A stretch of DNA of 64,000 nt, from positions 1-64,000 of the forward strand of contig NZ_JAUEPL010000036.1 in the NCBI RefSeq assembly GCF_030406405.1, given 5' to 3'. The notes under the pieces were generated by a model. The model did not search any database and was not told the DNA's origin. It saw only the letters and a program-made list of their open reading frames with translations. The translations under genes were made by a program, and so were the position numbers. Positions 1-8,310 of this stretch are shown here, piece by piece. Position 1 is the first letter of the stretch. Every line of letters begins with the position of its first letter. The DNA is from Streptomyces ficellus. Lineage in GTDB: Bacteria; Actinomycetota; Actinomycetes; Streptomycetales; Streptomycetaceae.

Positions 1-513
1 GCCCGTCGCGGGCCATGGGCCGTGGCGGCCGCGCTCGTCACCGCCGCCCGCCGGGCCGTCGCCGTCCTGCTGGCGGCCAGCGCCCTCGCGTATGTCGTCC
101 CGCGCTGGTACGAGGGCGATCGCACCGCCATGACCGCCGACGCCAACGCCCCCTACCGGGCCGCCGCTTCCTGGCTCGGCCGGGAGATCGCCGACCCGGC
201 CGACGCGCGCGTGCTGGTCGACGACGCGCTCTGGCTGGACCTGGTCCACTCCGGGTACGAACCCGGGCTCGGCGCCATCTGGTTCTACAAGGCCGACCTC
301 GACCCGGCGGTGGCCAAGACCCTGCCGCGCGGCTGGCGGGACCTGGACTACGTCGTCGCCTCCCCGACCGTACGGCGCGACGCGCGCGACCTGCCCACCG
401 TCAAGGGGGCGCTGGAGCACTCGACGCCGGTCGCCACCTTCGGCGAGGGCGAGGAACGGATCGAGATCCGGAAGATCACCGGAGCCCGGACCACCGGAGC
501 GGAGGCCTCTTGA
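1..513 (+). CDS. Membrane glycosyltransferase, C-terminal end (partial)
   Basis: The reading frame is open from the first base, so the gene begins upstream of the window and only about 170 C-terminal residues are seen. One hydrophobic segment is followed by a soluble domain with residues such as PYRAAASWLGREI and WRDLDYVVASP. That layout is typical of the extracytoplasmic tail of PMT/GT39-like membrane glycosyltransferases, which use polyprenyl-phosphate sugars. The stop codon (511-513) overlaps the TTG start of the next gene, a GT2-GtrA glycosyltransferase, so the two are translationally coupled and probably act in one cell-surface glycan pathway with the galactose oxidase-like protein behind them. 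The family call rests on context and tail shape only, because the catalytic loops are outside the window. Confidence 0.6.
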   Translation, partial: ARRGPWAVAAALVTAARRAVAVLLAASALAYVVPRWYEGDRTAMTADANAPYRAAASWLGREIADPADARVLVDDALWLDLVHSGYEPGLGAIWFYKADLDPAVAKTLPRGWRDLDYVVASPTVRRDARDLPTVKGALEHSTPVATFGEGEERIEIRKITGARTTGAEAS

Positions 514-1760
514 CCATCCAGCCCACCGGTGCCGAACACGTCCTTCCCGGCATCGACCCGGAGGACGTGGCCGAGCCGGGCGCCGTCACCGTCGTCATCC
601 CGACCTACAACGAGTCCGCGAACGTACGGGAGTTACTGCGGCGCATCGCCGAGTCGGTACCCGCCCGTATCCCGTGCGAAATCGTCTTCGTGGACGACTC
701 CACCGACGACACCCCCGCCGTGATCACCGACGCCGCGCGGGACTGCCCCTTCCCCGTCTCGGTGATCCACCGCGAGACGCCCGCCGGCGGCCTCGGCGGC
801 GCTGTCGTCGAGGGCATCGCGGCCGCCACCGCGGACTGGGTCGTCGTCATGGACGCCGACCTCCAGCACCCGCCCGCCCTCGTCCCCGACCTCGTCGCCA
901 TCGGCGACACGCACGACGCCGACCTCGTCGTCGCCAGCCGGTACCTGCCCGGCGGCAGCCGCGCCGGACTCGCCGGCGGCTACCGCGTCGCCGTCTCGCG
1001 CGGCGCGACCGGGCTCGCCAAAGCGCTCTTCCCGCGCGCCCTGCGCGGTATCAGCGACCCGATGAGCGGGTTCTTCGCCGTGCGGCGCGCGGCCGTCACC
1101 AGCGACACCCTCAAGCCGCTGGGCTACAAGATCCTGCTGGAACTGGCCGTGCGCTGCCGCCCCCGCCGGGTCGCCGAGGTGCCGTTCGTCTTCCAGGACC
1201 GGTTCGCCGGGCAGTCCAAGTCGACGGCGCGGGAAGGGCTGCGGTTCCTCCGCCACCTGGTCGAGCTGCGCACGGCGTCCCCGCTCGCCCGGATGGTCGT
1301 GTTCGGGCTGATCGGCCTGACCGGCTTCGTACCGAACCTGGCCGCCCTGTACGTCCTCACCGGTGCGGGGCTGCACTACCTGCCCGCCGAAGTCCTCGCC
1401 AACCAGCTCGGGGTCGCGTGGAACTTCCTCCTCATCGAGGTGCTGCTGTTCCGCGACCGCCGCCACCACCGGCACTGGGCCGACCGGGTGGGGCGCTTCG
1501 CGCTCCTCGCCAACGCCGACCTCGTCCTCCGTATCCCGCTGATCGCCCTGTTCGTCGGGCAGCTCCACCTGGCGGTGCTGCCCGCGACCGCCCTCGCTCT
1601 GCTGACCACCTTCGTCCTGCGCTTCGCCGGGACCGAAGCGCTGGTCTACCTGCCTCGCGCAGCACGCGGTCCACGCCCGCTCCGCACAGGACGCCTGCCC
1701 CGCGCAGCACGCGGTCCACGCGCAGCACGCCCGCCCCGCACAGGAAGGGACCTTCCGTGA
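510..1760 (+). CDS. GT2 glycosyltransferase with GtrA membrane domain
   Basis: The protein has 416 residues. The N-terminal half is a GT-A fold (VTVVIPTYNESANV, then the metal-binding DAD at residues 115-117), as in dolichol/polyprenol-phosphate mannosyltransferases. From about residue 260 a GtrA-type four-helix membrane domain follows (RMVVFGLIGLTGF). It probably transfers a sugar from a nucleotide donor to polyprenyl phosphate and helps flip the product for membrane glycosyltransferases. I chose the TTG start because GGAGG lies 5 bases upstream at 501-505 and the start overlaps the previous stop; the frame is open further upstream but is not protein-like there. The last 35 residues are a basic Pro/Arg/Ala tail encoded by duplicated DNA. 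The stop overlaps the GTG of the next gene. Confidence 0.85.
   Translation: MTIQPTGAEHVLPGIDPEDVAEPGAVTVVIPTYNESANVRELLRRIAESVPARIPCEIVFVDDSTDDTPAVITDAARDCPFPVSVIHRETPAGGLGGAVVEGIAAATADWVVVMDADLQHPPALVPDLVAIGDTHDADLVVASRYLPGGSRAGLAGGYRVAVSRGATGLAKALFPRALRGISDPMSGFFAVRRAAVTSDTLKPLGYKILLELAVRCRPRRVAEVPFVFQDRFAGQSKSTAREGLRFLRHLVELRTASPLARMVVFGLIGLTGFVPNLAALYVLTGAGLHYLPAEVLANQLGVAWNFLLIEVLLFRDRRHHRHWADRVGRFALLANADLVLRIPLIALFVGQLHLAVLPATALALLTTFVLRFAGTEALVYLPRAARGPRPLRTGRLPRAARGPRAARPPRTGRDLP
1656..1745 (+). repeat. Imperfect 45-bp tandem duplication in the GT2-GtrA gene tail
   Basis: A 21-bp sequence occurs at 1656-1676 and again exactly at 1701-1721, offset by 45 bp. The flanking CGCACAGGA segment is also repeated. 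It encodes the low-complexity PRAARGPR/RTGR tail just before the stop codon and continues to the ribosome binding site of the next gene. Confidence 0.8.
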
Positions 1761-4210
1761 AACCGTCCGGACGCAGACGACGTACCGCCGCGCTGCTGGC
1801 CATCGGCGCCATGACCTCCGGCCTGCTCCTGGCCGCCCAGCCGCCGGCCGCCGCCGGGATCAACCTCATCAAGAACCCCGGTTTCGAGACCGCCGGAACG
1901 GACCACACCAGCATGCCGTCGTGCTGGTCCAAGTCGGGCTGGGGCGACAACGACGTCACCTACACAACCACCACCGACGCCCACACCGGCACCAGCGCCA
2001 TGAAGGTGGAGCTGACCCGGCGGGTCAGCGGCGACCGCAAGGCCCTGATCACCGAGTCGGACGCCTGCGCGCCGACCGTCGTCGCCGACCGGCAGTACGA
2101 CCTGTCCCTCTGGTACAAGTCGACGACCCCCGACACGGCGATCACGCTGTTCCGGCGTGACACCACCGCCGGCTGGCAGTACTGGACCGACCTCAAGACC
2201 CTCCCGATGACCGGCGCCTACACCCGCGCCGAGGTCCGCACGCCGGTCGTGCCGCCGGGCACGGACCGGATCGCCTGGGGCGTCTCCGTCTTCGGCACGG
2301 GCAGCGTGACCACCGACGACTACGTGATGGAGGAGGTCGCCCCGCCCGCGCCCGACCCGCTGTGCACCGGCACGGCGGAGGAGTGCGCCAAGGGCACGTG
2401 GCAGGTGCTGCCCACCAAGAACCCGGTCCGCTCCATGCACTCGGTCGTGCTCCACAACGGCAAGGTGCTGCTCATCGCCGGCTCCGGCAACGACCCGAAC
2501 ATGTTCGCGGCGGGGACCTTCACCTCCGCCGTGTACGACCCGGCCAACGGCACCTTCACGACGATCCCCACCCCCGTCGACATGTTCTGCGCCGGCCATG
2601 TGCAGCTGTCCGACGGCCGGGTGCTGGTGATGAGCGGCAACAAGGGCTATCCGTCCGCCGATGGCAAGCTCGGCTACCAGGGCCTGAAGGACTCGTACAT
2701 CTTCGACCCCACCACCGAGACGTACACCAGGACCAACGACATGCACGACGGTCACTGGTACCCCTCGGCGACGATCCTCGGCAACGGTGACGTGATCTCC
2801 TTCGGCGGGCTGAAGCAGGACTCGACCGGCAATGTCACGGCGGAGAAGTTCTCGGCCGCGCAGAACAAGTGGCTGCCGATCAACGAGGTCAAGCAGACCT
2901 GGTCGTTCTGGGGCCTGTACCCGTCCATGATCCTCATGCAGGACGGGCGGCTCTTCTACACCGGCAGCCACACCTTCGGCAACGGCACCCCCGGCACCGG
3001 CGCCTCGATCTACGACTACGCGGCGAACACCATCACCGACGTGCCCGGCCTGCGGAACAAGGACGAGCGCGACCAGTCGGCGAGCGTGCTGCTGCCCCCG
3101 GCCCAGGACCAGCGCGTCCTGACCATCGGCGGCGGCAACAACGAGAAGAACCCGCCCGCCGGCCGCCTCACCGACATCATCGACCTCAAGCAGCCCAGCC
3201 CCCAGTACGTGGCGGGCCCGCCCATCCCGCAGGGCCTGGTCGACCAGGGCGGCGTCAAGCGCCCGCAGACCGGCGACGAGGGAAAGATGTACGTATCGGC
3301 GGTGCTGCTGCCGGACGGCAAGGTCCTGGAGACCGGCGGCGCGCTGCACGACCGGGCCGACCCGGTGTTCGAGGCGTCGATCTTCGACCCGGCCACCGAC
3401 ACGTACCAGGCGGGCATGGCCGCCGACCCCGTCCCGCGCGGCTACCACTCGTCGGCGTTCCTGCTGCCCGACGGCCGGGTGATGGCCGTCGGCGACAACC
3501 CGGGCAACGGGTCGTACAACCACGACGTGTCGATCTACACCCCGCCGTACCTGCTGAAGGGCCCGCGCCCGCAGATCACCTCCGTGATCGACGGCCGCTG
3601 GAACTACGGTGACACCCAGCGGATCACGGTGGACCGGCCGATCGCCAAGGCGGAGCTGATCCGCCCGGCCGCCGTCACCCACTCCTCCGACCCCAACCAG
3701 CGGTTCGTGGACCTGCCCCTGAGCGTCATCGACGACACGACGGTCGACCTGAACGTCACCGGCAACCCGAACCTCGCCCCGCCCGGCTGGTACATGCTCT
3801 TCGCGGTCGACGCCAACGGCATCCCGTCCATCGCCCAGTGGGTGCATCTGGGCGGACCGGCCGCGATGGCGGCGGAGGCGGAGAAGTCGGCGCACGTCCA
3901 CGACTTCGCCGGCTCGCTCGCCGAGGAGCCGAGGAAGGCGCAGCCGAAGCGGGACTCGGCGCCGGTCAGCCCGGGTGTCGCGGGCTGCGACCGGCACTAC
4001 GGCACGGCCGGGGTCTGCGTACCCACGGCGTTCCCGCCGGCCGTGAAGGCGACGACAAAGGCCCGCTGCGACTGGCTGGCGGCCCACGACTACGGCCGCC
4101 TGAAGGTCAACGGCAAGGACGACCCACTGCGGCTCGACCCGAACCGGGACGGCCTGGCCTGCGGAAAGGGGGACATCCCGGCGCGCGCTACGGGCAAGGC
4201 CCGCCCTTGA
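1757..4210 (+). CDS. Secreted galactose oxidase-like copper radical protein (kelch/DUF1929) with CBM and excalibur-like domain
   Basis: This is an 817-residue secreted protein. After a signal peptide (to about residue 33) comes a carbohydrate-binding-like beta domain (INLIKNPGFE, to about residue 200). A kelch propeller with a DUF1929 C-terminal domain follows. The copper-radical residues of galactose oxidase are all recognisable: Cys278 in DMFCAGH and Tyr335 in HWYPSA (the thioether pair), Tyr563-His564 in RGYHSS, and His642 in VTHSS. An active oxidase using oxygen on a surface sugar is therefore likely. The C-terminus adds an excalibur-like calcium motif (LDPNRDGLACG). Streptomyces GlxA, a member of this class, works with the synthase CslA; here the partners are GT2-GtrA and GT39-like enzymes. 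Start: GTG coupled to the previous stop with GGAAGGGA upstream. Its 3' end overlaps the tetR gene tail to tail. Confidence 0.9.
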   Translation: MKPSGRRRRTAALLAIGAMTSGLLLAAQPPAAAGINLIKNPGFETAGTDHTSMPSCWSKSGWGDNDVTYTTTTDAHTGTSAMKVELTRRVSGDRKALITESDACAPTVVADRQYDLSLWYKSTTPDTAITLFRRDTTAGWQYWTDLKTLPMTGAYTRAEVRTPVVPPGTDRIAWGVSVFGTGSVTTDDYVMEEVAPPAPDPLCTGTAEECAKGTWQVLPTKNPVRSMHSVVLHNGKVLLIAGSGNDPNMFAAGTFTSAVYDPANGTFTTIPTPVDMFCAGHVQLSDGRVLVMSGNKGYPSADGKLGYQGLKDSYIFDPTTETYTRTNDMHDGHWYPSATILGNGDVISFGGLKQDSTGNVTAEKFSAAQNKWLPINEVKQTWSFWGLYPSMILMQDGRLFYTGSHTFGNGTPGTGASIYDYAANTITDVPGLRNKDERDQSASVLLPPAQDQRVLTIGGGNNEKNPPAGRLTDIIDLKQPSPQYVAGPPIPQGLVDQGGVKRPQTGDEGKMYVSAVLLPDGKVLETGGALHDRADPVFEASIFDPATDTYQAGMAADPVPRGYHSSAFLLPDGRVMAVGDNPGNGSYNHDVSIYTPPYLLKGPRPQITSVIDGRWNYGDTQRITVDRPIAKAELIRPAAVTHSSDPNQRFVDLPLSVIDDTTVDLNVTGNPNLAPPGWYMLFAVDANGIPSIAQWVHLGGPAAMAAEAEKSAHVHDFAGSLAEEPRKAQPKRDSAPVSPGVAGCDRHYGTAGVCVPTAFPPAVKATTKARCDWLAAHDYGRLKVNGKDDPLRLDPNRDGLACGKGDIPARATGKARP

Positions 4211-4808
4211 GCGTGTCGAGCGCGCGGTGGACGAGCGCGACCAGGTCGTCCTTCTGGTCGCGCTCGGCCCAGTAGAGCGTCGCCTCGCGCAGGGCGCCCA
4301 TCACGGCGGCGGTGAGGACCCGTATCTCCAGGTCGTCCGCCGCCCGGCCGGTGCGGTCGGCGAGGACGCGCGACAGCAGCTGGGAGGTCTCGGCCATGGT
4401 CTCGGTCATCCGGGCCCGTACGGCAGGGACCTCCACCAGCAGCCGGGCGCGCTGCCGCATCACCTCGGGCTCGTGTTCCAGCAGGGCGGCGACGGCCCGG
4501 GTCATCAGGAAACGCAGCGACTCCAGCGGCTCCTCACCGGGGGGCCGGGAGCGCAGTACCGACTCCGTGAACAGGTCGGACTCGTCGGTGAGGACGATGT
4601 CCTCCTTGGTGGGGAAGTAGCGGAAGACGGTGCTGGGCGACACCTCGGCCGCCTCCGCGATCTGTTCGACGGTGGTCGCCTCGTACCCGCGCTCGGCGAT
4701 CAGCAGGTGGGCGGCCCGGCGGATCGCGACGCGCGTCTTGAGCTTCTTGCGCTCGCGCAGCCCCATGGGGGGATGCGTGTCGGCGGGGGAGTCGGCCATG
4801 GGGCTCAT
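4188..4808 (-). CDS. TetR family transcriptional regulator
   Basis: The 206-residue protein has a classic TetR N-terminal helix-turn-helix at about residues 25-75 (TTVEQIAEAAEVSPSTVFRY then FPTKEDIV) and a helical ligand-binding C-terminal half without an obvious family signature. It ends inside the tail-to-tail neighbour (23-bp overlap). It lies 75 bp downstream of the hemolysin III-like gene on the same strand, so the two may be co-transcribed and the regulator may control that gene or itself. An alternative start is the Met at 4799. The ligand cannot be told from sequence. Confidence 0.88.
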   Translation of the reverse strand: MSPMADSPADTHPPMGLRERKKLKTRVAIRRAAHLLIAERGYEATTVEQIAEAAEVSPSTVFRYFPTKEDIVLTDESDLFTESVLRSRPPGEEPLESLRFLMTRAVAALLEHEPEVMRQRARLLVEVPAVRARMTETMAETSQLLSRVLADRTGRAADDLEIRVLTAAVMGALREATLYWAERDQKDDLVALVHRALDTLKGGPCP

Positions 4809-4883
4809 TGTCGGTCACCCAGGGATACGGGAGACGGCCGTGGCGAGCGGGCGCCACGGCCGTCCTGCGACGGGGAGCGGGCG

Positions 4884-5561
4884 TCAGGCGTGCCGGTAGG
4901 CCACCAGGGAGATGCCGACGTAGTGGATGACGAAGGCCGCCAGCGTGAGGGAGTGGAACACCTCGTGGAAGCCGAACCAGCGCGGCGAGGGGTTCGGGCG
5001 CTTGAGCCCGTAGACCACGCCCCCCGCGCTGTAGAGCAGGCCGCCGGCGACCACACAGACGAGCACGGCGGTGCCGCCCGCGCGCAGGAAGTCCGGCAGG
5101 AAGAAGACGGCCGCCCAGCCCATCGCGATGTAGCAGGGGGTGTACAGCCAGCGCGGTGCGCCGACCCAGAACACCCGGAAGGCGATTCCCGCCACCGCGG
5201 CGGCCCAGACCGCCCACAAGAGCACCCGCCCGGTGGACGGGGGGAGCAGCAACAGCGTGAGCGGGGTATAGGTGCCCGCGATGATCAGGAAGATATTGGC
5301 GTGATCCAGCCGGCGCAGTACGGCAGTCGCGCGCGGCCCCCAGTTTCCCCGGTGGTAGAGGGCGCTCACGCCGAAGAGCAGGCAGGCGGTCAGGGCGTAC
5401 ACACCACAGGCGATCCGGGCGCGCGGGGAGTCGGCGAGTGCCGTGAGGACGACGCCCGCGATCAGGACGGCGGGGAACATGCCGGCGTGCAGCCAGCCGC
5501 GCAGCCTCGGCTTCACCGGTGGGGGATCTATTTCGGTCACTTCGGATTCGGCTGCGGTCAT
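4884..5561 (-). CDS. Hemolysin III / PAQR-like integral membrane protein
   Basis: The 225-residue protein has about seven transmembrane helices and the hallmark residues of the hemolysin III/PAQR superfamily: a Ser...His pair in helix 2 (GVSALYHR), an Asp-His in LDHANIF, and the last-helix pattern HEVFHSLTLAAFVIH. In characterised PAQR proteins these residues bind zinc and suggest ceramidase-like hydrolase chemistry. Bacterial members are often called hemolysin III or TrhA and are linked to membrane lipid balance. I placed the start at the ATG at 5561, just before TAAESEV, because residues further upstream are not protein-like. It is divergent from pckG. Confidence 0.85.
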   Translation of the reverse strand: MTAAESEVTEIDPPPVKPRLRGWLHAGMFPAVLIAGVVLTALADSPRARIACGVYALTACLLFGVSALYHRGNWGPRATAVLRRLDHANIFLIIAGTYTPLTLLLLPPSTGRVLLWAVWAAAVAGIAFRVFWVGAPRWLYTPCYIAMGWAAVFFLPDFLRAGGTAVLVCVVAGGLLYSAGGVVYGLKRPNPSPRWFGFHEVFHSLTLAAFVIHYVGISLVAYRHA

Positions 5562-5769
5562 GGCAAGGAATGCTACCGACGCCCCCGCATGCGGCGGACG
5601 GGAGTGGCAATGCTCACGTGAGAGGTCCCCTGGACATATGGGCACTGGACACGGATGATCAGATGAGTGCGGTCGGCACCGGATGAGCGCCAAGAGATCC
5701 ACGCAGTGAAGCATCCGGGTCGCAGCCCCCACGGGGCAGACAACCCAAAACCCCCAACAAGGAGCAATC
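5562..5769. promoter_or_regulatory. Divergent intergenic region, hemolysin III gene / pckG
   Basis: This 208-bp space must hold both divergent promoters. A perfect 10-bp palindrome, CTCACGTGAG, lies at 5613-5622 and could be a regulator site. AAGGAG at 5759-5764 is the pckG ribosome binding site. I could not place convincing -10/-35 pairs. Confidence 0.4.
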
Positions 5770-7596
5770 GTGGCGCGCGGTAATGCGGCTCCCAGCACCG
5801 TCCCGACCAACCACCAGGAACTCATCTCCTGGGTCGACGAGATCGCAGCAATCACGCAGCCGGACAACGTCGTCTGGTGTGACGGTTCCGAAGCCGAGTA
5901 CGAGCGTCTGTGCGAGGAGCTCGTCGCCAAGGGCACCTTCCGCAAACTGGACCCGGTCAAGCGCCCGAACTCGTACTACGCCGCGTCGGACCCCTCCGAC
6001 GTGGCGCGCGTCGAGGACCGCACCTTCATCTGCTCCGAGAAGGAGGAGGACGCGGGCCCGACCAACCACTGGAAGGCCCCCGCCGAGATGCGGGAGATCT
6101 TCACCGGTGACCAGGGCATCTTCCGCGGCTCCATGAAGGGCCGCACGATGTACGTCGTGCCCTTCTGCATGGGCCCGCTCGGCTCGCCGCTCTCCGCCAT
6201 CGGCGTCGAGATCACCGACTCCGCGTACGTCGCCGTCTCCATGCGCACCATGACCCGCATGGGACAGGCCGTCCTCGACGAGCTCGGCGACGACGGCTTC
6301 TTCGTCAAGGCCGTCCACACCCTCGGCGCCCCGCTGGAGGAAGGCCAGGAGGACGTCCCCTGGCCCTGCAACTCCACCAAGTACATCTCCCACTTCCCCG
6401 AGTCGCGCGAGATCTGGTCGTACGGCTCCGGCTACGGCGGCAACGCCCTCCTCGGCAAGAAGTGCTACGCCCTGCGCATCGCGTCCGTCATGGCCCGTGA
6501 CGAGGGCTGGCTCGCCGAGCACATGCTGATCCTCAAGCTCACCCCGCCGCAGGGCGAGCCGAAGTACGTCGCCGCCGCATTCCCGTCCGCCTGCGGCAAG
6601 ACCAACCTCGCCATGCTGGAGCCCACGATCTCCGGCTGGACGGTCGAGACGGTCGGCGACGACATCGCGTGGATGCGGTTCGGCGAGGACGGGCGGCTGT
6701 ACGCGATCAACCCCGAGGCCGGCTTCTTCGGCGTCGCGCCCGGCACCGGCGAGCACACCAACGCCAACGCCATGAAGACCCTGTGGGGCAACGCGGTCTT
6801 CACCAACGTCGCCCTCACCGACGACAACGACGTGTGGTGGGAGGGCATGACCGAGGAGGCGCCGGGGCACCTCATCGACTGGAAGGGCAACGACTGGACG
6901 CCGGACTCCGGGACGCCGGCCGCCCACCCCAACGCCCGCTTCACCGTGCCCGCCTCCCAGTGCCCGATCATCGCGCCCGAGTGGGAGGACCCCAAGGGCG
7001 TGCCGATCTCGGCCATCCTCTTCGGCGGCCGCCGCGCCACCGCCGTCCCGCTGGTCACCGAGTCCTTCGACTGGCAGCACGGCGTGTTCCTCGGCGCCAA
7101 CGTGGCGTCCGAGAAGACCGCCGCCGCCGAGGGCAAGGTCGGCGAGCTGCGCCGCGACCCGTTCGCCATGCTGCCGTTCTGCGGCTACAACATGGGCGAC
7201 TACATGGCGCACTGGATCAAGGTCGGCAAGAACGCCACCGACCAGTCCAAGCTGCCGAAGATCTACTACGTCAACTGGTTCCGCAAGAACGACACGGGCA
7301 CGTTCGTCTGGCCCGGCTTCGGCGAGAACAGCCGCGTACTGAAGTGGATCGTCGAGCGCCTGGAGGGCAAGGCCGAGGGCGTCGAGACGCCGATCGGCAT
7401 CCTGCCGACGCGCGAGGCCCTCGACACCGACGGCCTCGACCTGCCGGAGGAGGACCTCGACTTCCTGCTGAAGGTCGACGCCGAGGTGTGGCGCGAGGAG
7501 GCCGCGCTCATCCCCGAGCACCTCAACACCTTCGGCGACCACACGCCGAAGGAGCTGTGGGACGAGTACCGCGCGCTGGTCGAGCGCCTGGGCTGA
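5770..7596 (+). CDS. pckG: Phosphoenolpyruvate carboxykinase (GTP)
   Basis: The 608-residue protein has the usual length of the GTP-dependent enzyme, which converts oxaloacetate and GTP to phosphoenolpyruvate, CO2 and GDP at the entry to gluconeogenesis. The P-loop FPSACGKTNLAML is at residues 271-283 and contains the hyper-reactive Cys275 that marks the GTP class. Metal and substrate loops are intact (RTMYVVPFCMGP, GYGGNALLGKKC, FGGRRATAVPLV, NWFRKN). The GTG start at 5770 has AAGGAG 6 bases upstream. A strong terminator hairpin follows 80 bases after the stop. The gene appears to be a single-gene transcription unit. Confidence 0.98.
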   Translation: MARGNAAPSTVPTNHQELISWVDEIAAITQPDNVVWCDGSEAEYERLCEELVAKGTFRKLDPVKRPNSYYAASDPSDVARVEDRTFICSEKEEDAGPTNHWKAPAEMREIFTGDQGIFRGSMKGRTMYVVPFCMGPLGSPLSAIGVEITDSAYVAVSMRTMTRMGQAVLDELGDDGFFVKAVHTLGAPLEEGQEDVPWPCNSTKYISHFPESREIWSYGSGYGGNALLGKKCYALRIASVMARDEGWLAEHMLILKLTPPQGEPKYVAAAFPSACGKTNLAMLEPTISGWTVETVGDDIAWMRFGEDGRLYAINPEAGFFGVAPGTGEHTNANAMKTLWGNAVFTNVALTDDNDVWWEGMTEEAPGHLIDWKGNDWTPDSGTPAAHPNARFTVPASQCPIIAPEWEDPKGVPISAILFGGRRATAVPLVTESFDWQHGVFLGANVASEKTAAAEGKVGELRRDPFAMLPFCGYNMGDYMAHWIKVGKNATDQSKLPKIYYVNWFRKNDTGTFVWPGFGENSRVLKWIVERLEGKAEGVETPIGILPTREALDTDGLDLPEEDLDFLLKVDAEVWREEAALIPEHLNTFGDHTPKELWDEYRALVERLG

Positions 7597-7676
7597 TGCC
7601 CCGCTGAGACCTCGTGGCGGGTCAGCCGACAACCGCCCTGACCTGTGGGGTCATCCCTGACCCGTCGCGTGCACAC

Positions 7677-7708
7677 GGCCCCCGGAGCTTCCTTCAGCTC
7701 CGGGGGCC
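7677..7708 (+). terminator. pckG terminator hairpin
   Basis: A perfect 13-bp stem (GGCCCCCGGAGCT, 7677-7689, with 7696-7708) closes a 6-base loop TCCTTC. No long T run follows, as is usual in Streptomyces. Confidence 0.85.
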
Positions 7709-7818
7709 GACCCCATTTCGTACGCATACCGGCCCACGAGGCGCTGCGCCCCGTGCCCCTCGCGCGCGGGTGGTTGGCACCCGGTCCACGCGCCTTCCCG
7801 GCCCGTGGACCGGGGCCG

Positions 7819-8229
7819 TCAGAGGGCGCCGACCGGGCGGCGCGGTTCGTCGTGACGCGGTGCGTCGAGGGCGGCGGTGTGCGCGTCCATCCGCTCGGCG
7901 GCGAGGATCGCGGCGGCCGTGTCGGCACGGGAGGCGGCGACGACCAGGGCGCGGCCCGCGAGGGCGTGGGCACGGCGGTGCAGGTCCGCCGGGTCGGCGC
8001 CGCTCAGGCCGGCGTGCCGGGCGGGCGGGGCGCCGCGCAGCCGGGCCACCTGCTGGGCGATGCGCTCGGCGGCGGCGTCGTCGCCGAGTTCGTCGGTGAC
8101 GGCCAGCAGTGCGGCGAGGTGCCCGGCGAGCTGGATGTCCAGCTCCTCCTCGCGGGAGCGGTGCGGGAACTGGCCCTGGGCGTCGTCGGCCATCCGGTGG
8201 ACCGACTTGGTGCGGATCGGTTCATACAT
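7819..8229 (-). CDS. Conserved hypothetical protein
   Basis: The 136-residue, mostly helical cytoplasmic protein is rich in Ala, Asp and Arg, with no transmembrane segment, signal peptide or motif I recognise. The start ATG is preceded by AGGAGG at a normal distance. Its second half (ADLHRRAHALAGRALVVAASRADTAAAILAAERM) suggests a helical bundle. It is transcribed away from pckG's convergent terminator and sits downstream of the aminotransferase gene on the same strand, 81 bp from it. I do not assign a function. Confidence 0.65.
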   Translation of the reverse strand: MYEPIRTKSVHRMADDAQGQFPHRSREEELDIQLAGHLAALLAVTDELGDDAAAERIAQQVARLRGAPPARHAGLSGADPADLHRRAHALAGRALVVAASRADTAAAILAAERMDAHTAALDAPRHDEPRRPVGAL

Positions 8230-8310
8230 GGGGACGGCCTCCTGCTCTGGGACAGGAGACCATCCTAGCTTAGATTCTGTCTAAAGTTGAGCTGGCCCCA
8301 AGTGGGGGGA

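Noticed and set aside
633..1568. Long minus-strand reading frame opposite the GT2-GtrA gene
   Set aside because: It is the mirror of a well-supported gene, with low-complexity Gly/Asp/Glu/Arg composition and no motif; such frames are normal in very GC-rich DNA.
1646..4087. An 813-codon minus-strand frame opposite the galactose oxidase-like gene
   Set aside because: The plus-strand protein has all catalytic residues of its family; the opposite frame is an Arg/Val/Gly-rich shadow.
5659..7632. A 657-codon minus-strand frame opposite pckG
   Set aside because: pckG is certain; the opposite translation has no recognisable domain.
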